The position numbers and the translations under genes were made by a program. 64,000 bases of DNA from Anas platyrhynchos (lineage: Eukaryota; Chordata; Aves; Anseriformes; Anatidae), in NCBI RefSeq assembly GCF_047663525.1, contig NC_092600.1, positions 5,514,001 to 5,578,000 on the forward strand. Reading direction: 5' to 3'. The notes beneath the pieces are model-generated. The model was not told where the DNA came from and made no database searches. It saw only the letters and a list, made by a program, of their open reading frames with translations. Of this stretch, positions 14,381 to 27,755 are shown piece by piece; position 1 is the first letter of the stretch; the number at the start of each line of letters is the position of its first letter.

Positions 14381-15275
14381 CCCGGTGCTTTCATTCAGGA
14401 CTTGGATTTCGGCACAAACGAATTGCCGAGGGCACCAGGAGGTGACAGCAAGCTGAGAGGGACTGCCAGCCCGCGGGAGGACAAGATCAGAATTCAAAAC
14501 CATCCTGACACTTCAGAAGCTGAAAAAAAAAATAAAAAAATAAGGGCGCTGTTCAGCAAGGACAAGCGTGAGGTAATGCGATTTGGTAAGAATAATTAAC
14601 TGGCCAAACACACGATGAGGGATGAAAAGCAGGAAAAGTTCTGGAGAAGAATGGCTGGGGGGCAGATGGGATTAAAAAAAATAAATAAACGTGAGTCATC
14701 TGTGGCAAAAAGTAAAAAGCAAACACTTTGCAGTAGATAAAGATCTCAAGTAATCCCTCGTGCTTCTGAGCACAGGCAGGGCAGCGGTTCGGTCCTGTAC
14801 CACAGCTAGTGCCACTCCTCGGGAAGATGACAGCCCTGAGGAGAGCAACGAGAACAACCCCAGATCAAGCACACCGACCTAAAAAGAATGATCAAAGGAA
14901 CTGGCATAGCACGATCGATATTGGCAGGGACTAAGGGGAGACGCAGCAGCAACACCCAAATACCCAACACGCTCCCTAAAGAGGGAAGGAACTTCCCTGC
15001 ACGTGCCCGAAAAACAGGCAAGGAGCAAGCAGGGAACCAAACTGAAGGAAAAGGCATCTCTGCTCTGCTCGTAAGGAAAATCCAGCGGTAGGGCTGTTAA
15101 ATGTCAGACGGATCGTCTGGGGAGCTCAGGCATCCCTGTCAGGGAGGGTTTTATGAGGGAACAGGATAAACATCTGTCAGGAAGGGCTTAGACATCGCCG
15201 ATCCCGCGCAGGGGCAGGAGATGGACCGAATGACCTCCCAAGGTCTTCTCCGGCTCGTGACAGCCTGATACGCGC
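14381..15275 (+). repeat. Old, decayed CR1 LINE fragment (3' part)
   Basis: The sequence follows, in order, the layout of a CR1 3' end. First come degraded remnants of the reverse-transcriptase C-terminal region near 14395-14590 (a block like the CR1 stretch that encodes the asp-asp motif and 'AKC' region). Then comes an 'aagaatgatcaaagg' block near 14883-14897. Last is a tail near 15090-15275 resembling the family's 'gatgacctcccaaggtc' 3' region. Divergence is high, so this is an ancient copy of an old CR1 subfamily. The open frames inside it are not genes. The left boundary is vague. Confidence 0.5.
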
Positions 15276-16471
15276 ACAAGTGACCACAATGCCCGGAAAC
15301 CTGCTGCGCTGACACCGCCTGACCCACGGCGTTTGTAACCTGCTGCAGCGAGCAGCAACCTCCAGGTGCTGGAGGGAAACGCGTACGCTAGCGAGGTCCT
15401 ACCAGGAAGGACAGAGATGCCTGGACTGGGTTATTTTGGCACACGAAGCAACAGCATCTCTAACGGGGTGACCTCCCCCTGCCTGCCCCACACCTCGGAG
15501 CCATGGGGTCACATCTGGGAGCACTGCAGAGGGCTGGGCAGCCGGAGCACCCTGCTGCCGACCCCACGGCTGCAGGACGGGGAAGAGGCGAGCAGCCAGC
15601 ACGGGAGCGAGAGGTCCCTGCACCGCCGTGCGAGGCAGGCACGATTCCGAAGCAACCACCAGAATTTTCCTGCAGGCCAGGGTAAATCCCGTGCGTTGCT
15701 TTTGCGAGCGGCGGGGTGGGAAAAAGTGACTGAGATGCTGTCAGGAAAAGCTCACGGAGACAAACTCCTCAGTACCCGTGCCACGGCAGGACGGGGCTCT
15801 GCACCCCTGCTTTGCCCAGGCGGGGTGAAACCAGCAGTGATTTGTAAGGGACGAAGCCGACAGCCCTCGTGCTGTAGGGCTGAGCCCGACCTGTCCCAAG
15901 CAAGTTCCCCAGCTGCAGCACCAAGCTCCAAGAGCTGCATGGGGTGCAGGAAGGGCGCTGCCTCCGAAGCCCCCGGCAGCAGCAGTGGTGTTTTTGGGCT
16001 CCACCCTCAGCTCTGGCTCCCCAGGACCCCCCAGCACCCAAGGGTGCCGAAGCGCTGGGGTCCCACCTCTCCACGGGGATGTGGCTCCAGGGGGTCCCAT
16101 TGCCCACAGAGGTTCTCACCACGGGCATGGGGACGAGGTGCATGGCAGCAGCCAAACCCAAAGCACCCTTGGGTTACAGCACAGCACCACCGACACCCCC
16201 GGACCCCCATTTCCCCCCCCCAGGCTGCAGCACCCTGCAGGGGATGCGCAGCACCAGGGCGCACAGGACCCCATTGGGTCGGGATCCCACCGCACCCTAC
16301 CCCACGGGGGGGGACCCCAAGCATCTCCCCAATGCAGGACCCCCAAAACCACCCCCCAGAGCTCCATCCACACCCCGCGCAGCTCCGCATCCCACCTCCC
16401 CCCCAGCAACCGGGGCGTTACCGGGAACCCCCCCCCCCTCCTTTCGACCTCCCCCCCTCCCCAAAATTTAC
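15276..16471 (-). other. MGAT4B: Start of MGAT4B intron 1, C-rich on plus strand
   Basis: This stretch directly follows the exon 1 splice donor on the minus strand. From about 16180 it becomes extremely C-rich on the plus strand, hence G-rich on the transcribed-sense minus strand, with repeated runs of 6-9 C. The 452-codon plus-strand frame at 15366-16724 is a product of this composition (Pro/Arg/Gly-rich and overlapping the real exon), so it is not annotated as a gene. Confidence 0.6.
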
Positions 16472-17150
16472 CTTTGTGCCCCCCGAAGGCTCCGTACCAG
16501 GAGAGCGAGAGCAGGGCGCAGAGGCAGCCGAGCAGCAGGGTGAGCGCCGTGCCGCCGCGGAGCCTCATCGCCTCCTGCCCGCCGGGGGGGGCCGCATGGC
16601 CCGGCAGCGGCGGCGGCGGCGGCGGCGCGGCCCCGGCGAAGCGCGGAGCGGGGGCGCGCAGCCCGCACCCAGCCGCCGCGCCGGGCCGGGGCCGGGGAGG
16701 GGTGGGGGGGGGCCGGGAGAATAGGGGAGGGGCTTAACGGGGCGTGGTTAAAAGGGGGAGGGGCTAAAAGGGGTGGGGTTAAAGGGGGAGGGGTCCCGGA
16801 GGAGGGGGAGCGGGGGGGGAGCGCCCCCGTGCGGGGAAATAGGGGAGGGGGAGAGGCGGGAGGGGAGGGGGCTGGGGGGGAGCTGGGGGGGGAAGGGGGG
16901 TGGGCACGGGGTGGGTGGGTATAGGGGTGGGAGACCCCCCCCGTGGGGGTGTCCCGGGTGGGCGCTTGGCCCCCCTTGGGCAGGATGCGGGATGCAGGAG
17001 GCAGGGGGGGGGATGCGGGCACCGGGCCCCATCCCAGGATGGGGGTCCCAGGCTGGGGGTCCCGGGTTGGGGTCCTGCAGGAGCCCCCCACCTCCAGCCT
17101 GAGAGCCAGCCGATGCCAGGGGAGTGCTGGCTGGATGCTGTGGCCTCGTA
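16400..17150 (-). promoter_or_regulatory. MGAT4B: MGAT4B CpG-island promoter with G/C strand switch
   Basis: Sequence around the MGAT4B start codon is CpG-rich (for example the GGC repeat at 16606-16627). Upstream of the gene (16690-17100) the plus strand is a near-continuous series of G runs, with GGGGCGTGG and GGGGTGGGG boxes around 16728-16800. Downstream of the start the plus strand becomes C-rich. No TATA box is evident. The composition fits a CpG-island housekeeping promoter; the exact start of transcription cannot be read. Confidence 0.7.
16472..16568 (-). CDS. MGAT4B: MGAT4B exon 1 (partial gene): alpha-1,3-mannosyl-glycoprotein 4-beta-N-acetylglucosaminyltransferase B
   Basis: MGAT4B is a Golgi type II membrane glycosyltransferase that adds a beta-1,4 GlcNAc branch to the alpha-1,3 mannose arm of N-glycans. 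Only exon 1 is in the window. It encodes 32 codons plus one base, beginning MRLRGGTALTLLLGC and continuing through LSWYGAFGGHK. This matches the family N-terminus (human MRLRNGTFLTLLLFC...LSWYAALSGQKG): a short basic cytoplasmic tail followed by a signal anchor at about residues 7-26. The exon ends in AAAG|GTAAAT, a good donor in the expected place and phase. The catalytic domain lies left of the window. MGAT4A shares the MRLR start but diverges after it. SQSTM1 lies head-to-head with this gene, as in mammals. Confidence 0.9.
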
Positions 17151-20100
17151 GGCTGGCATCTGTCTTCCAAAAGGCTTGGGTTTTGGTAATTATGGCCTTA
17201 AGCTGCTGGTTGGGGTGAAGGGCAGGGGGAATCGGATGTAAATGGTGCTTTGGGTGCTGCTTTATTTCATTGTGGGCAGCGAGAGCTGTACGGTGAGGCT
17301 GGGCTCAAAGTGCTGAGCGTGCACCCCTCCGCCACCCAAACCTGCCCCTGCTCTTATGTCCGTGGTCACAGGCAGGCAGGTGCGTGGCTGCAGCCGTCCT
17401 GCTTCACTCCCCGCAGCTCTCTCAGCCATTAAAAATCGTGCAGGTGCCGTGGGACTGCCTTCCAGCGATCAAAGTCTGCTGCTTGAAGTGTTTGGGGCGA
17501 TCAGACAGCGATGCAAAGCAAGGCCTGCATGTGCCAAGCGCAGCAGCACGGGTGATGCTCGGGGTCTGTCCCCGTGCCGGGGTATCGCTGCGGTGGCAGC
17601 AACCTGTGCACATGGGGCAAGGCCCTGCATCCTCAGCCGCTTGTCCAATTTGTCCAATAAATCCCATTTTCAAACCTTGAAATGGCAGCGAGCCTCTGGC
17701 AGGAGGAGCCGGCAGGGGGAGCGCTCCGGGAGCACCCAGCATTGATGGAGCGGGGCTGGGGCACCCAAGGATGTGGGGTTTTGCTTGGCTTCAGGGATTG
17801 CAGCAGCATCCACATTTTCAGCGCTAGAAAAAGCGACCCCCAGCCGCTCTGCTTGCTCGCCCTGAAGCCATGTGCAAAACCCCACAGCCCGCGAGGGGTT
17901 TGCAGCATTTAACGAGGGAAACTGCAGGGGCAGCAGGTGCATAATACCTCTCGTGGGAAAGGCACGTGAAATCCTACAGCCATCTGAGTTTAGTCAAGTG
18001 CCGTGGCACGTTATGACGCTGAGTGCCTCTTTTCATCTGTGCAAAATGCTCCTACTGCATGGGACAGGTAGTGCATATGCAGCAGGAAAGAATAACGTTA
18101 ATAATTTCCGCAAGGAAATTAATTAGGCTTCTCCCCAAGAATAAAGCTTAATCTAATTTCTGCTACTATACTTTGTCTTCATAAAAGTCTGAAGAAATGA
18201 CTGAGCTTTATGCCACCATTGCATGACAAAAACCTTGGGCTCTCTTGGAAGAAACAAGGGACTGAGCAAAACTGTCAGCCTGGTTGTATCAGTGCGGCAA
18301 AGTTCACGTTGACTTTTAAAGGCCCTCCCCCATGTCGGTTTTGCTTTTATTCTGTTAAAAAAATGGGTAAGTTTTGAACCTTCTGGGTGCTTTTGCAGAG
18401 CAAAGTTTAAATTGCGAACTGCAAAGACTGTAAACCCCACAAAGCAAATAGACAGAGAGAACCTGTTTTTTCAGGTGATCTCATGATCTTTGACCAGTTG
18501 ATGTTGGCAGCACTGAGCGCGCTGCAGAAGCTAGGGCTGTCTGCTGCAAGCCATCCACAGGTCCCGAGGCCTTTACAAAAATTAAAAAGAGAAAACACGT
18601 ATTAGGTCTAGTTAGAAAATCTAACCCAGATTTATAGCTGATTTTATCTAGCTCTCTGAAGAGCTTGGCTCCGGAGCTTGACTCTGGCCCAGCTGCAAGC
18701 AGGTTGGGCCCTGTTCCTCCTAGGCTGCTCTGCACAAAGCACGAGTGCTATTTCACCCGAAAACACAGCCACTTCATTTCCTGTGTGCGTAGAGGTCACT
18801 GTGTTCAAACATCATGAGGTCTTGTTTTACTCATTAATGCTTTAATTCGGGGCAGAAGCCATAAATCATGTTCTGGAAGTAACGCTCCCTCCAGGTTGCA
18901 AGAAGTGCCATCTCACCTGTGTAAACACGAAATCCTGACGTAGTTGCACAACACAGGTTGCAGGCTTCTACTTCGTGCCTGCGATCTGCTCATTTTTCCT
19001 ATCTGCTCCTCCCAGTGCCAGCGTCTTCTGCCCTTAAAAAAAAAAAAAAAATGTTTCACGTTACACCAATGACAAATGGAGTTGAAAGAGATACCCTGTG
19101 TAAACACCCTGATGTTTCAAAGCTCACCTTCAGGAAAACCTAGCCTCGAAAATGAGACAGCAAAAACCCAGCGTCGCTTTCCCTTCCGCCCACACTGTAG
19201 AGAAAGGAGAGCTCCTGCATCGCGTTTTCCAGAGCAATGTTTCTGATTATGACCCTTGCACCTAAGAAGAGCGATATTTCTATATTAAAAAGAGCTAGAT
19301 TTCTGTATTATGCATGTTTATGTGTATAGATGCATACAAATATGTATATATTTCTTAAACTCACAGCAGCAGGAGATGGCTGAACGCACGGTGAGTGTGA
19401 CCAAGCCTCGCAGCCCAGCCCTGGAACAGCTCCTGCCCAAGCACCCTGCAGCAGCGCCGGGGCCTCTGGCATCGTCTGGAAGCAGCACAGAAGCAGCCGA
19501 GCAGCGTTTCCGCTGGGCTGGAGGAGAAAGGAAGCTGTCACAGGACAGGACTGAGTCACCACTGTCTGACCCCGCACATCCAGAGGATCCCGTGCCTCTC
19601 CAGAAACCTCCAGAAAGAGCCGGCGCCTGCTCGCTGCGGGGCCAGGGGTCCGTGGGGGGCACCCCCAGCCCCACCAAGCCCCCTTGGGTAGTGATGGGGC
19701 ACTGGTGGTGCCTCAAGACAAAGCCGTGAGTTAGAGAATAATTCCCGCTGAGAAATCACCAGTAGAAATCTGTTGTGGTCTGAAAGCGTGGAAAAAAGCA
19801 GGCCCCCACCTCTCCCCCCTCAGTCCCACCGGGAGTTTGCTGTCAGCACGAAAAGCTTGGCCATAAGGAGCACTGCTGGTGAGCATGCCCTCAGAGCAAG
19901 AATCTCACCAAATATTTTTAAACACTTCCCAGCAGAAAGTGGGTGGAGAGAGAAAGCAGAGAACTGCAGGGATGCTAACTGCTCCTTTTTGAGCCCTTCC
20001 TCTGTAACTTTGATATTTTCAACTCGAACAGCTTTTTTTCCCCCATCCCCTTTGCTGTCCCTCTGCTACATCCATCTGTGTAGCTGCTCAGAAACTAGGG

Positions 20101-20480
20101 TTGCCAAACCGCTTTTTCGGCAGGGGTTGCTGTGATCGAACGCTATGGAATTCCTAAAGAACTGTAAAAAAACATCCGCGGGGCCAGTTCTTCACGCTGG
20201 GAGTCCCACACCTGGGTCCTCCAGCAAACAGAGGGAAAAATGCCCCAAGTTAATTCGAGCTCCAGCCAAACCTCAGGCTGCAGAGCTGTGTGAGGGCAGG
20301 GTTTGGTGGGGAGACATCTGTCCAGCTGCGGAGGCAGAAGGATGTGTTGGTGAGCACCATAAGAATAGAGCCCAGCTCCCTGCATCTCCCTCTGGGGGCT
20401 GAGAACCCCCCGAGGGCACATCCAAGGGCTGGGGCAATAGGAAATGCTGGGAGGAAATCCCCGACCCGGAGGAGGAGGAG
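17151..20480. other. Intergenic, MGAT4B-SQSTM1 divergent spacer, left part
   Basis: No coding exon was recognised on either strand. In mammals SQSTM1 has alternative non-coding first exons near the MGAT4B promoter, so untranslated SQSTM1 exons could lie here, but none can be called from sequence. There is one AP-1-like TGAGTCA at 19552-19558 and an A run near 19036-19051. No transposable element was recognised. Confidence 0.5.
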
Positions 20481-20487
20481 GGGACAC

Positions 20488-20497
20488 GCTGAGTCAC
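20488..20497 (-). promoter_or_regulatory. SQSTM1: Candidate antioxidant response element (ARE), distal pair, copy 1
   Basis: The plus strand reads GCTGAGTCAC, the reverse complement of GTGACTCAGC, which fits the ARE consensus TGACnnnGC bound by NRF2-small MAF. It lies about 1.77 kb upstream of the SQSTM1 start codon. Mammalian SQSTM1 is known to be NRF2-induced through an upstream ARE of very similar sequence. Function here is inferred from sequence and position. Confidence 0.55.
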
Positions 20498-20600
20498 CCT
20501 GTCCCGTGATCGGTGAGCTAAGTTAATCACAGGCTGGTGAAAGCCTTGTTTTCTTTATGTTTTGAAAAAAGTGCATGATGTCACGGCCAGAAAGCCGAGC

Positions 20601-20611
20601 GTGACTCAGCA
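20601..20611 (+). promoter_or_regulatory. SQSTM1: Candidate antioxidant response element (ARE), distal pair, copy 2
   Basis: GTGACTCAGCA is a match to the ARE/MARE half consensus and, as recalled, identical to the core of the mammalian SQSTM1 ARE. It shares a 10-base core with the inverted copy 113 bases to the left, and lies about 1.66 kb upstream of the SQSTM1 start codon, similar to the mammalian distance. Confidence 0.6.
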
Positions 20612-21550
20612 GAAGCCACCAGGAGAAGGGAAATTCTCCCTGGCTTTTGGCCCCTTCCATATTTGCCAGCTGGATTAAAGTTCACATGGAGGAAAAGTAG
20701 GATTTCTGGTGTTAACGTGGTGCATCGACTGGTAATTATAAACGCATCTATTAATCTGGAGGCAAAACCAGGGTGAAAAGACCCAGCAGCCTGGGGACAG
20801 CCCGTGGTGCCTCAAACACCCGGGCAGGGTGATGGAGAGGGGAGGAATCAGCCCTGCCAGCACAACAGCAACTCGGTGCCTCAGGAATGACTGTGACAGA
20901 GCTGGTTCCCAAAAGAACAGAGCTGATTCCCAAAAAACAGGTCTCTGGCTCTAAATGAGACCAAAAGTGGCCTTTGGGGTCCTCAGATATAGGGCACGAG
21001 ATGGCTGTGCTGGAGGTGATGCTTGGCAAGGCAGATTTGGTGTAGAGTACTGTACTGCATGCCCTGCTACCACCTCACCCTCTTCCGATTTTATGGAAAA
21101 AAACAAACCACAATGATTTTAAGCCAGCAAACTTCACCAACATTTCCAGAAATAAGGATACACACAGCAAAGAGATGAAAGGGAAGGTGCGCACCCAAAC
21201 CTCTCGATATGTTGTGCTGTGAAACCTTCCCAGAGCAGCACAATTCATGTCTAAACATGAAGCCTCTGTGTTTAAACTTTAACTCATCACCTCATGGTGA
21301 AGCAGTGGCCACGTCATGCACAGAAATCAACATTCCTAGAAAATATTCAAAGATAGAAAGGGCAACCCTTTGTACTATAAATACAACTTTCCAGAAAAGG
21401 GTTGTGAAAAAAGTACCCGTGTGGCCCAGTGCTTTAATATATGCACTGCACATCCAGATACACGCTACCTCCCCGTCATGGAGGTGAAAACTTTCCCTCT
21501 CTTGGTTGTGGAGGATGGAAAGTCACGGTATGTGCTCCCTAGGTTTTTGT

Positions 21551-21712
21551 TATAGAACCCCTGAATCATTAGGGTTGGAAGAGACCTCCAAGATCATCTC
21601 ATCCAACCGTCCTTAGGGACATGGTTTAGTGGGTGCCATTGGTGGTAGGGTGATGGTTGGGCCAGCTGACCGTGAAGGTCTCTTCCAACCTTAGTGGCTC
21701 TAGGACTCTGTG
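21551..21712. repeat. Two truncated CR1 3' tails arranged head-to-head
   Basis: The left part (about 21551-21607) is a CR1 3' tail in minus orientation, recognisable by 'aatcattagggttggaag' followed by 'agacctccaagatcatc'. The right part (about 21610-21712) is a plus-orientation CR1 tail containing 'gggacatggtttagtggg' and 'aaggtctcttccaacctta', ending in degenerate copies of the CR1 terminal octamer. The outer ends form imperfect inverted repeats of about 35 bases. This may be two independent 5'-truncated insertions or a rearranged one. Confidence 0.75.
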
Positions 21713-21998
21713 ACCCCAGTACCCCCAGTGTCACCCACTAACCACATCCCCAGGCACCACATCCAGCCTCCCCTTACACACCCCCAGGGACGGTGACCCC
21801 ACCGCCTCTCTGGATGACCCACCCCAACACCCGGCTGCTCTTTCTGAGTAGAAATGGCTCTGAATTCCCACCCTGACCCTCACTGAGGCCAAGGGGACCA
21901 ACAAGAACCGGGCTCCAAGGGCCCTGGGGGGGGGGGGGGGGGCGAGGAAACCAGCACTGATGGGGGCTGATAATGGCGCCAGCCTTACCCAACATGGG
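21713..21998. other. Intergenic, SQSTM1 upstream sequence with 17-base G run
   Basis: No gene is visible. A run of 17 G (21926-21942) on the plus strand lies about 320 bases upstream of the SQSTM1 start codon and could form a G-quadruplex. The rest is unremarkable C/A-rich sequence. Confidence 0.6.
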
Positions 21999-22259
21999 GG
22001 CGTGGCCTGAGGCCTACCAGACGCTATATATGGACAAGTGGGCGTGGTCTGTGACAAATTAAGCTACATATATGGGCAAGTAGGCGTGGCCACACAGAGG
22101 GGGCGGAGCTTATGGGCAGGGGGCGTGGCTCTGCGCTGGCGCTATAAGGCGGGGGCGCGCTGCCCGGCTCCTGCTCCGCCCCGCGCCGCTCCGTGCCGAG
22201 CCGCCCCGTTGAGCCCAGCCCGGCCCCGTCCCAGCGGCAATTCCTGCTGCGCCACAGCC
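21999..22259 (+). promoter_or_regulatory. SQSTM1: SQSTM1 core promoter and 5' UTR with phased GGCGTGG boxes
   Basis: GGCGTGG (GC/CACCC box, Sp/KLF type) starts at 21999, 22041, 22083 and 22122, i.e. at spacings of 42, 42 and 39 bases, within a diverged 42-base tandem repeat that also carries 'tatatgg(a/g)caagt'. A further GGGCGGAG box lies at 22101-22108. A TATA-like TATAAGG lies at 22143-22149, which would put the transcription start near 22175 and give a short GC-rich 5' UTR up to the ATG at 22260. Factor assignments are inferred. Confidence 0.7.
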
Positions 22260-26397
<4,138 letters not shown>

Positions 26398-26539
26398 TAG
26401 TCTACATAACAAAAAGCACTTTTTCTCACTGAAACAAGACAAGGCCGTACGATTAACTCTAGCGATACATCTTCCTTCCTGCTAAGGGTTTGTTTCATGT
26501 TCCTATCATGTTCCTAAGTGCTTGTAGAGTCAAGGAAAA

Positions 26540-26545
26540 AATAAA
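26540..26545 (+). terminator. SQSTM1: SQSTM1 poly(A) signal
   Basis: AATAAA about 140 bases after the stop codon, followed by a GT-rich stretch (gcctgtgtgtttgatc) about 25 bases later, as expected at a cleavage site. The implied 3' UTR is very short, about 165 bases. Confidence 0.8.
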
Positions 26546-26718
26546 TATCACTTCCTTTCACATGTGATAAGCCTGTGTGTTTGATCAGAGCTGTATTACT
26601 AATGGGAACTTGGGTGAAAGATGGTCTAGGCCCAGAGCACATGACTTTACCAAGCAGCTCCCAGCACCAGGGAGGCAGCCTAGGACTGCATATTTTTTTT
26701 TCCTCATGTAGTGGGGGT

Positions 26719-26724
26719 TTTATT
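26719..26724 (-). terminator. MRNIP: MRNIP poly(A) signal
   Basis: TTTATT on the plus strand gives AATAAA on the minus strand, about 455 bases after the MRNIP stop codon, followed on the minus strand by T-rich and G-containing sequence. It lies only 174 bases from the oppositely oriented SQSTM1 signal. Confidence 0.65.
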
Positions 26725-27179
26725 TGAGCAGACAGGGCTATACACTACTGAAGGGAAATCAACTGGGTTGGCTCTGAAGCCTGCTCTGCAGCTCTGGAAG
26801 AAAAGGTTGCTATGGGAGATCTAAACAGAGGCAGAACAAGGGAAGAGGGTTGGAGTTCACAATGGAGAGTTAGTCACAGAACTTCTTTGTGCTGGTCAGA
26901 GATCCTTAGAGACCTGGAGGTTTCTCCTTGTTCCACTTCCCTCCCCCAGCTGACCTACTTCCATTCTTATTTCTAAGATTCTTGCTAGATAACATTATAC
27001 AAACCCAGCACTTGCTCCTTGGAGCAGTCTTTTCCCACAAGACACCTGTACAGCATTTAAACAACTTTAATGGTGCAATTAAAGCCCCCTTCACTTCAAA
27101 TTCTTCCTTCAGTACTCAATGTACCAAACATATGCTGGACATACAAAAATGAAAGCAATGCTGGAAGTGCCAGAATTTC

Positions 27180-27755
27180 TCAGAAATCATCATCAAACTC
27201 CTCGCCAGTACAGAAGAGGTGTTCATGAGAAATGCTGTTAGGCTTAGGCCTGGTGTTATGATTAACAGGGCTGGTTGTAGGGGATCCTGTAGCAGCTTCA
27301 AGGGTACCAGTTCCAGCCCATAGCAACTGGCCTTGAGGTTCTTTGACCAATGCACCCTTCCCCTGGGAGCAACTGATGCTGGGCAGCATGCTGCCAGGTG
27401 GTTCTAAGGCAAGCCGCTCAGTGCTGGTATTGGACTTCTTAAATTTAAAACCTGTATTTGGAGGTAGAGCACTCTGAGCTTGTTCTGAGTATCTAGTGGC
27501 CGTACTTACTGCAGTGGTGCTGTGTTGTCCCAACGTTCCACTGCCATCCTGTGGTGACAAGGTGACCCTGGCAGCATTTTCACTATGGTCAGAACACGAA
27601 AGAAATTTTTCCCACTTTGAGGGTTTGGTACAAGCAGTTGGGGGCTGTGTGTTTTCCTGTGGCACTACAGCCTGACAGACAGCAGGTACTGTACTGTCTG
27701 CAGAAACAGCATCTCCGTCACCTTGATCAGGAACGGTTATTGAACATTTCTTGTG
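27180..27755 (-). CDS. MRNIP: MRNIP coding exon 7 and stop
   Basis: Encodes residues 177-367 from HKKCSITVPDQ to the conserved acidic terminus LFCTGEEFDDDF, then TGA at 27180-27182. The middle is a low-conservation Ser/Thr/Pro/Gln-rich region. An in-frame ATG just upstream at 27762-27764 lies in the intron and is not used. Acceptor TTGTTACAG. Confidence 0.94.
   Translation of the reverse strand, partial: HKKCSITVPDQGDGDAVSADSTVPAVCQAVVPQENTQPPTACTKPSKWEKFLSCSDHSENAARVTLSPQDGSGTLGQHSTTAVSTATRYSEQAQSALPPNTGFKFKKSNTSTERLALEPPGSMLPSISCSQGKGALVKEPQGQLLWAGTGTLEAATGSPTTSPVNHNTRPKPNSISHEHLFCTGEEFDDDF

Noticed and set aside
1-16471. MGAT4B exon 2 or other internal exons
   Set aside because: I looked on the minus strand for the conserved VVDVYQREFLALRDRL region and found nothing; absence is by eye, not by search.
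15366-16724. 452-codon plus-strand open frame
   Set aside because: Pro/Arg/Gly-rich translation from CpG-island and C-run composition, overlapping MGAT4B exon 1 on the other strand; no domain or conserved motif.
19552-19558. Third upstream ARE near SQSTM1
   Set aside because: Contains TGAGTCA but the flank gives TGACTCAGT, missing the required GC; at best an AP-1 site, a word expected several times in this window.
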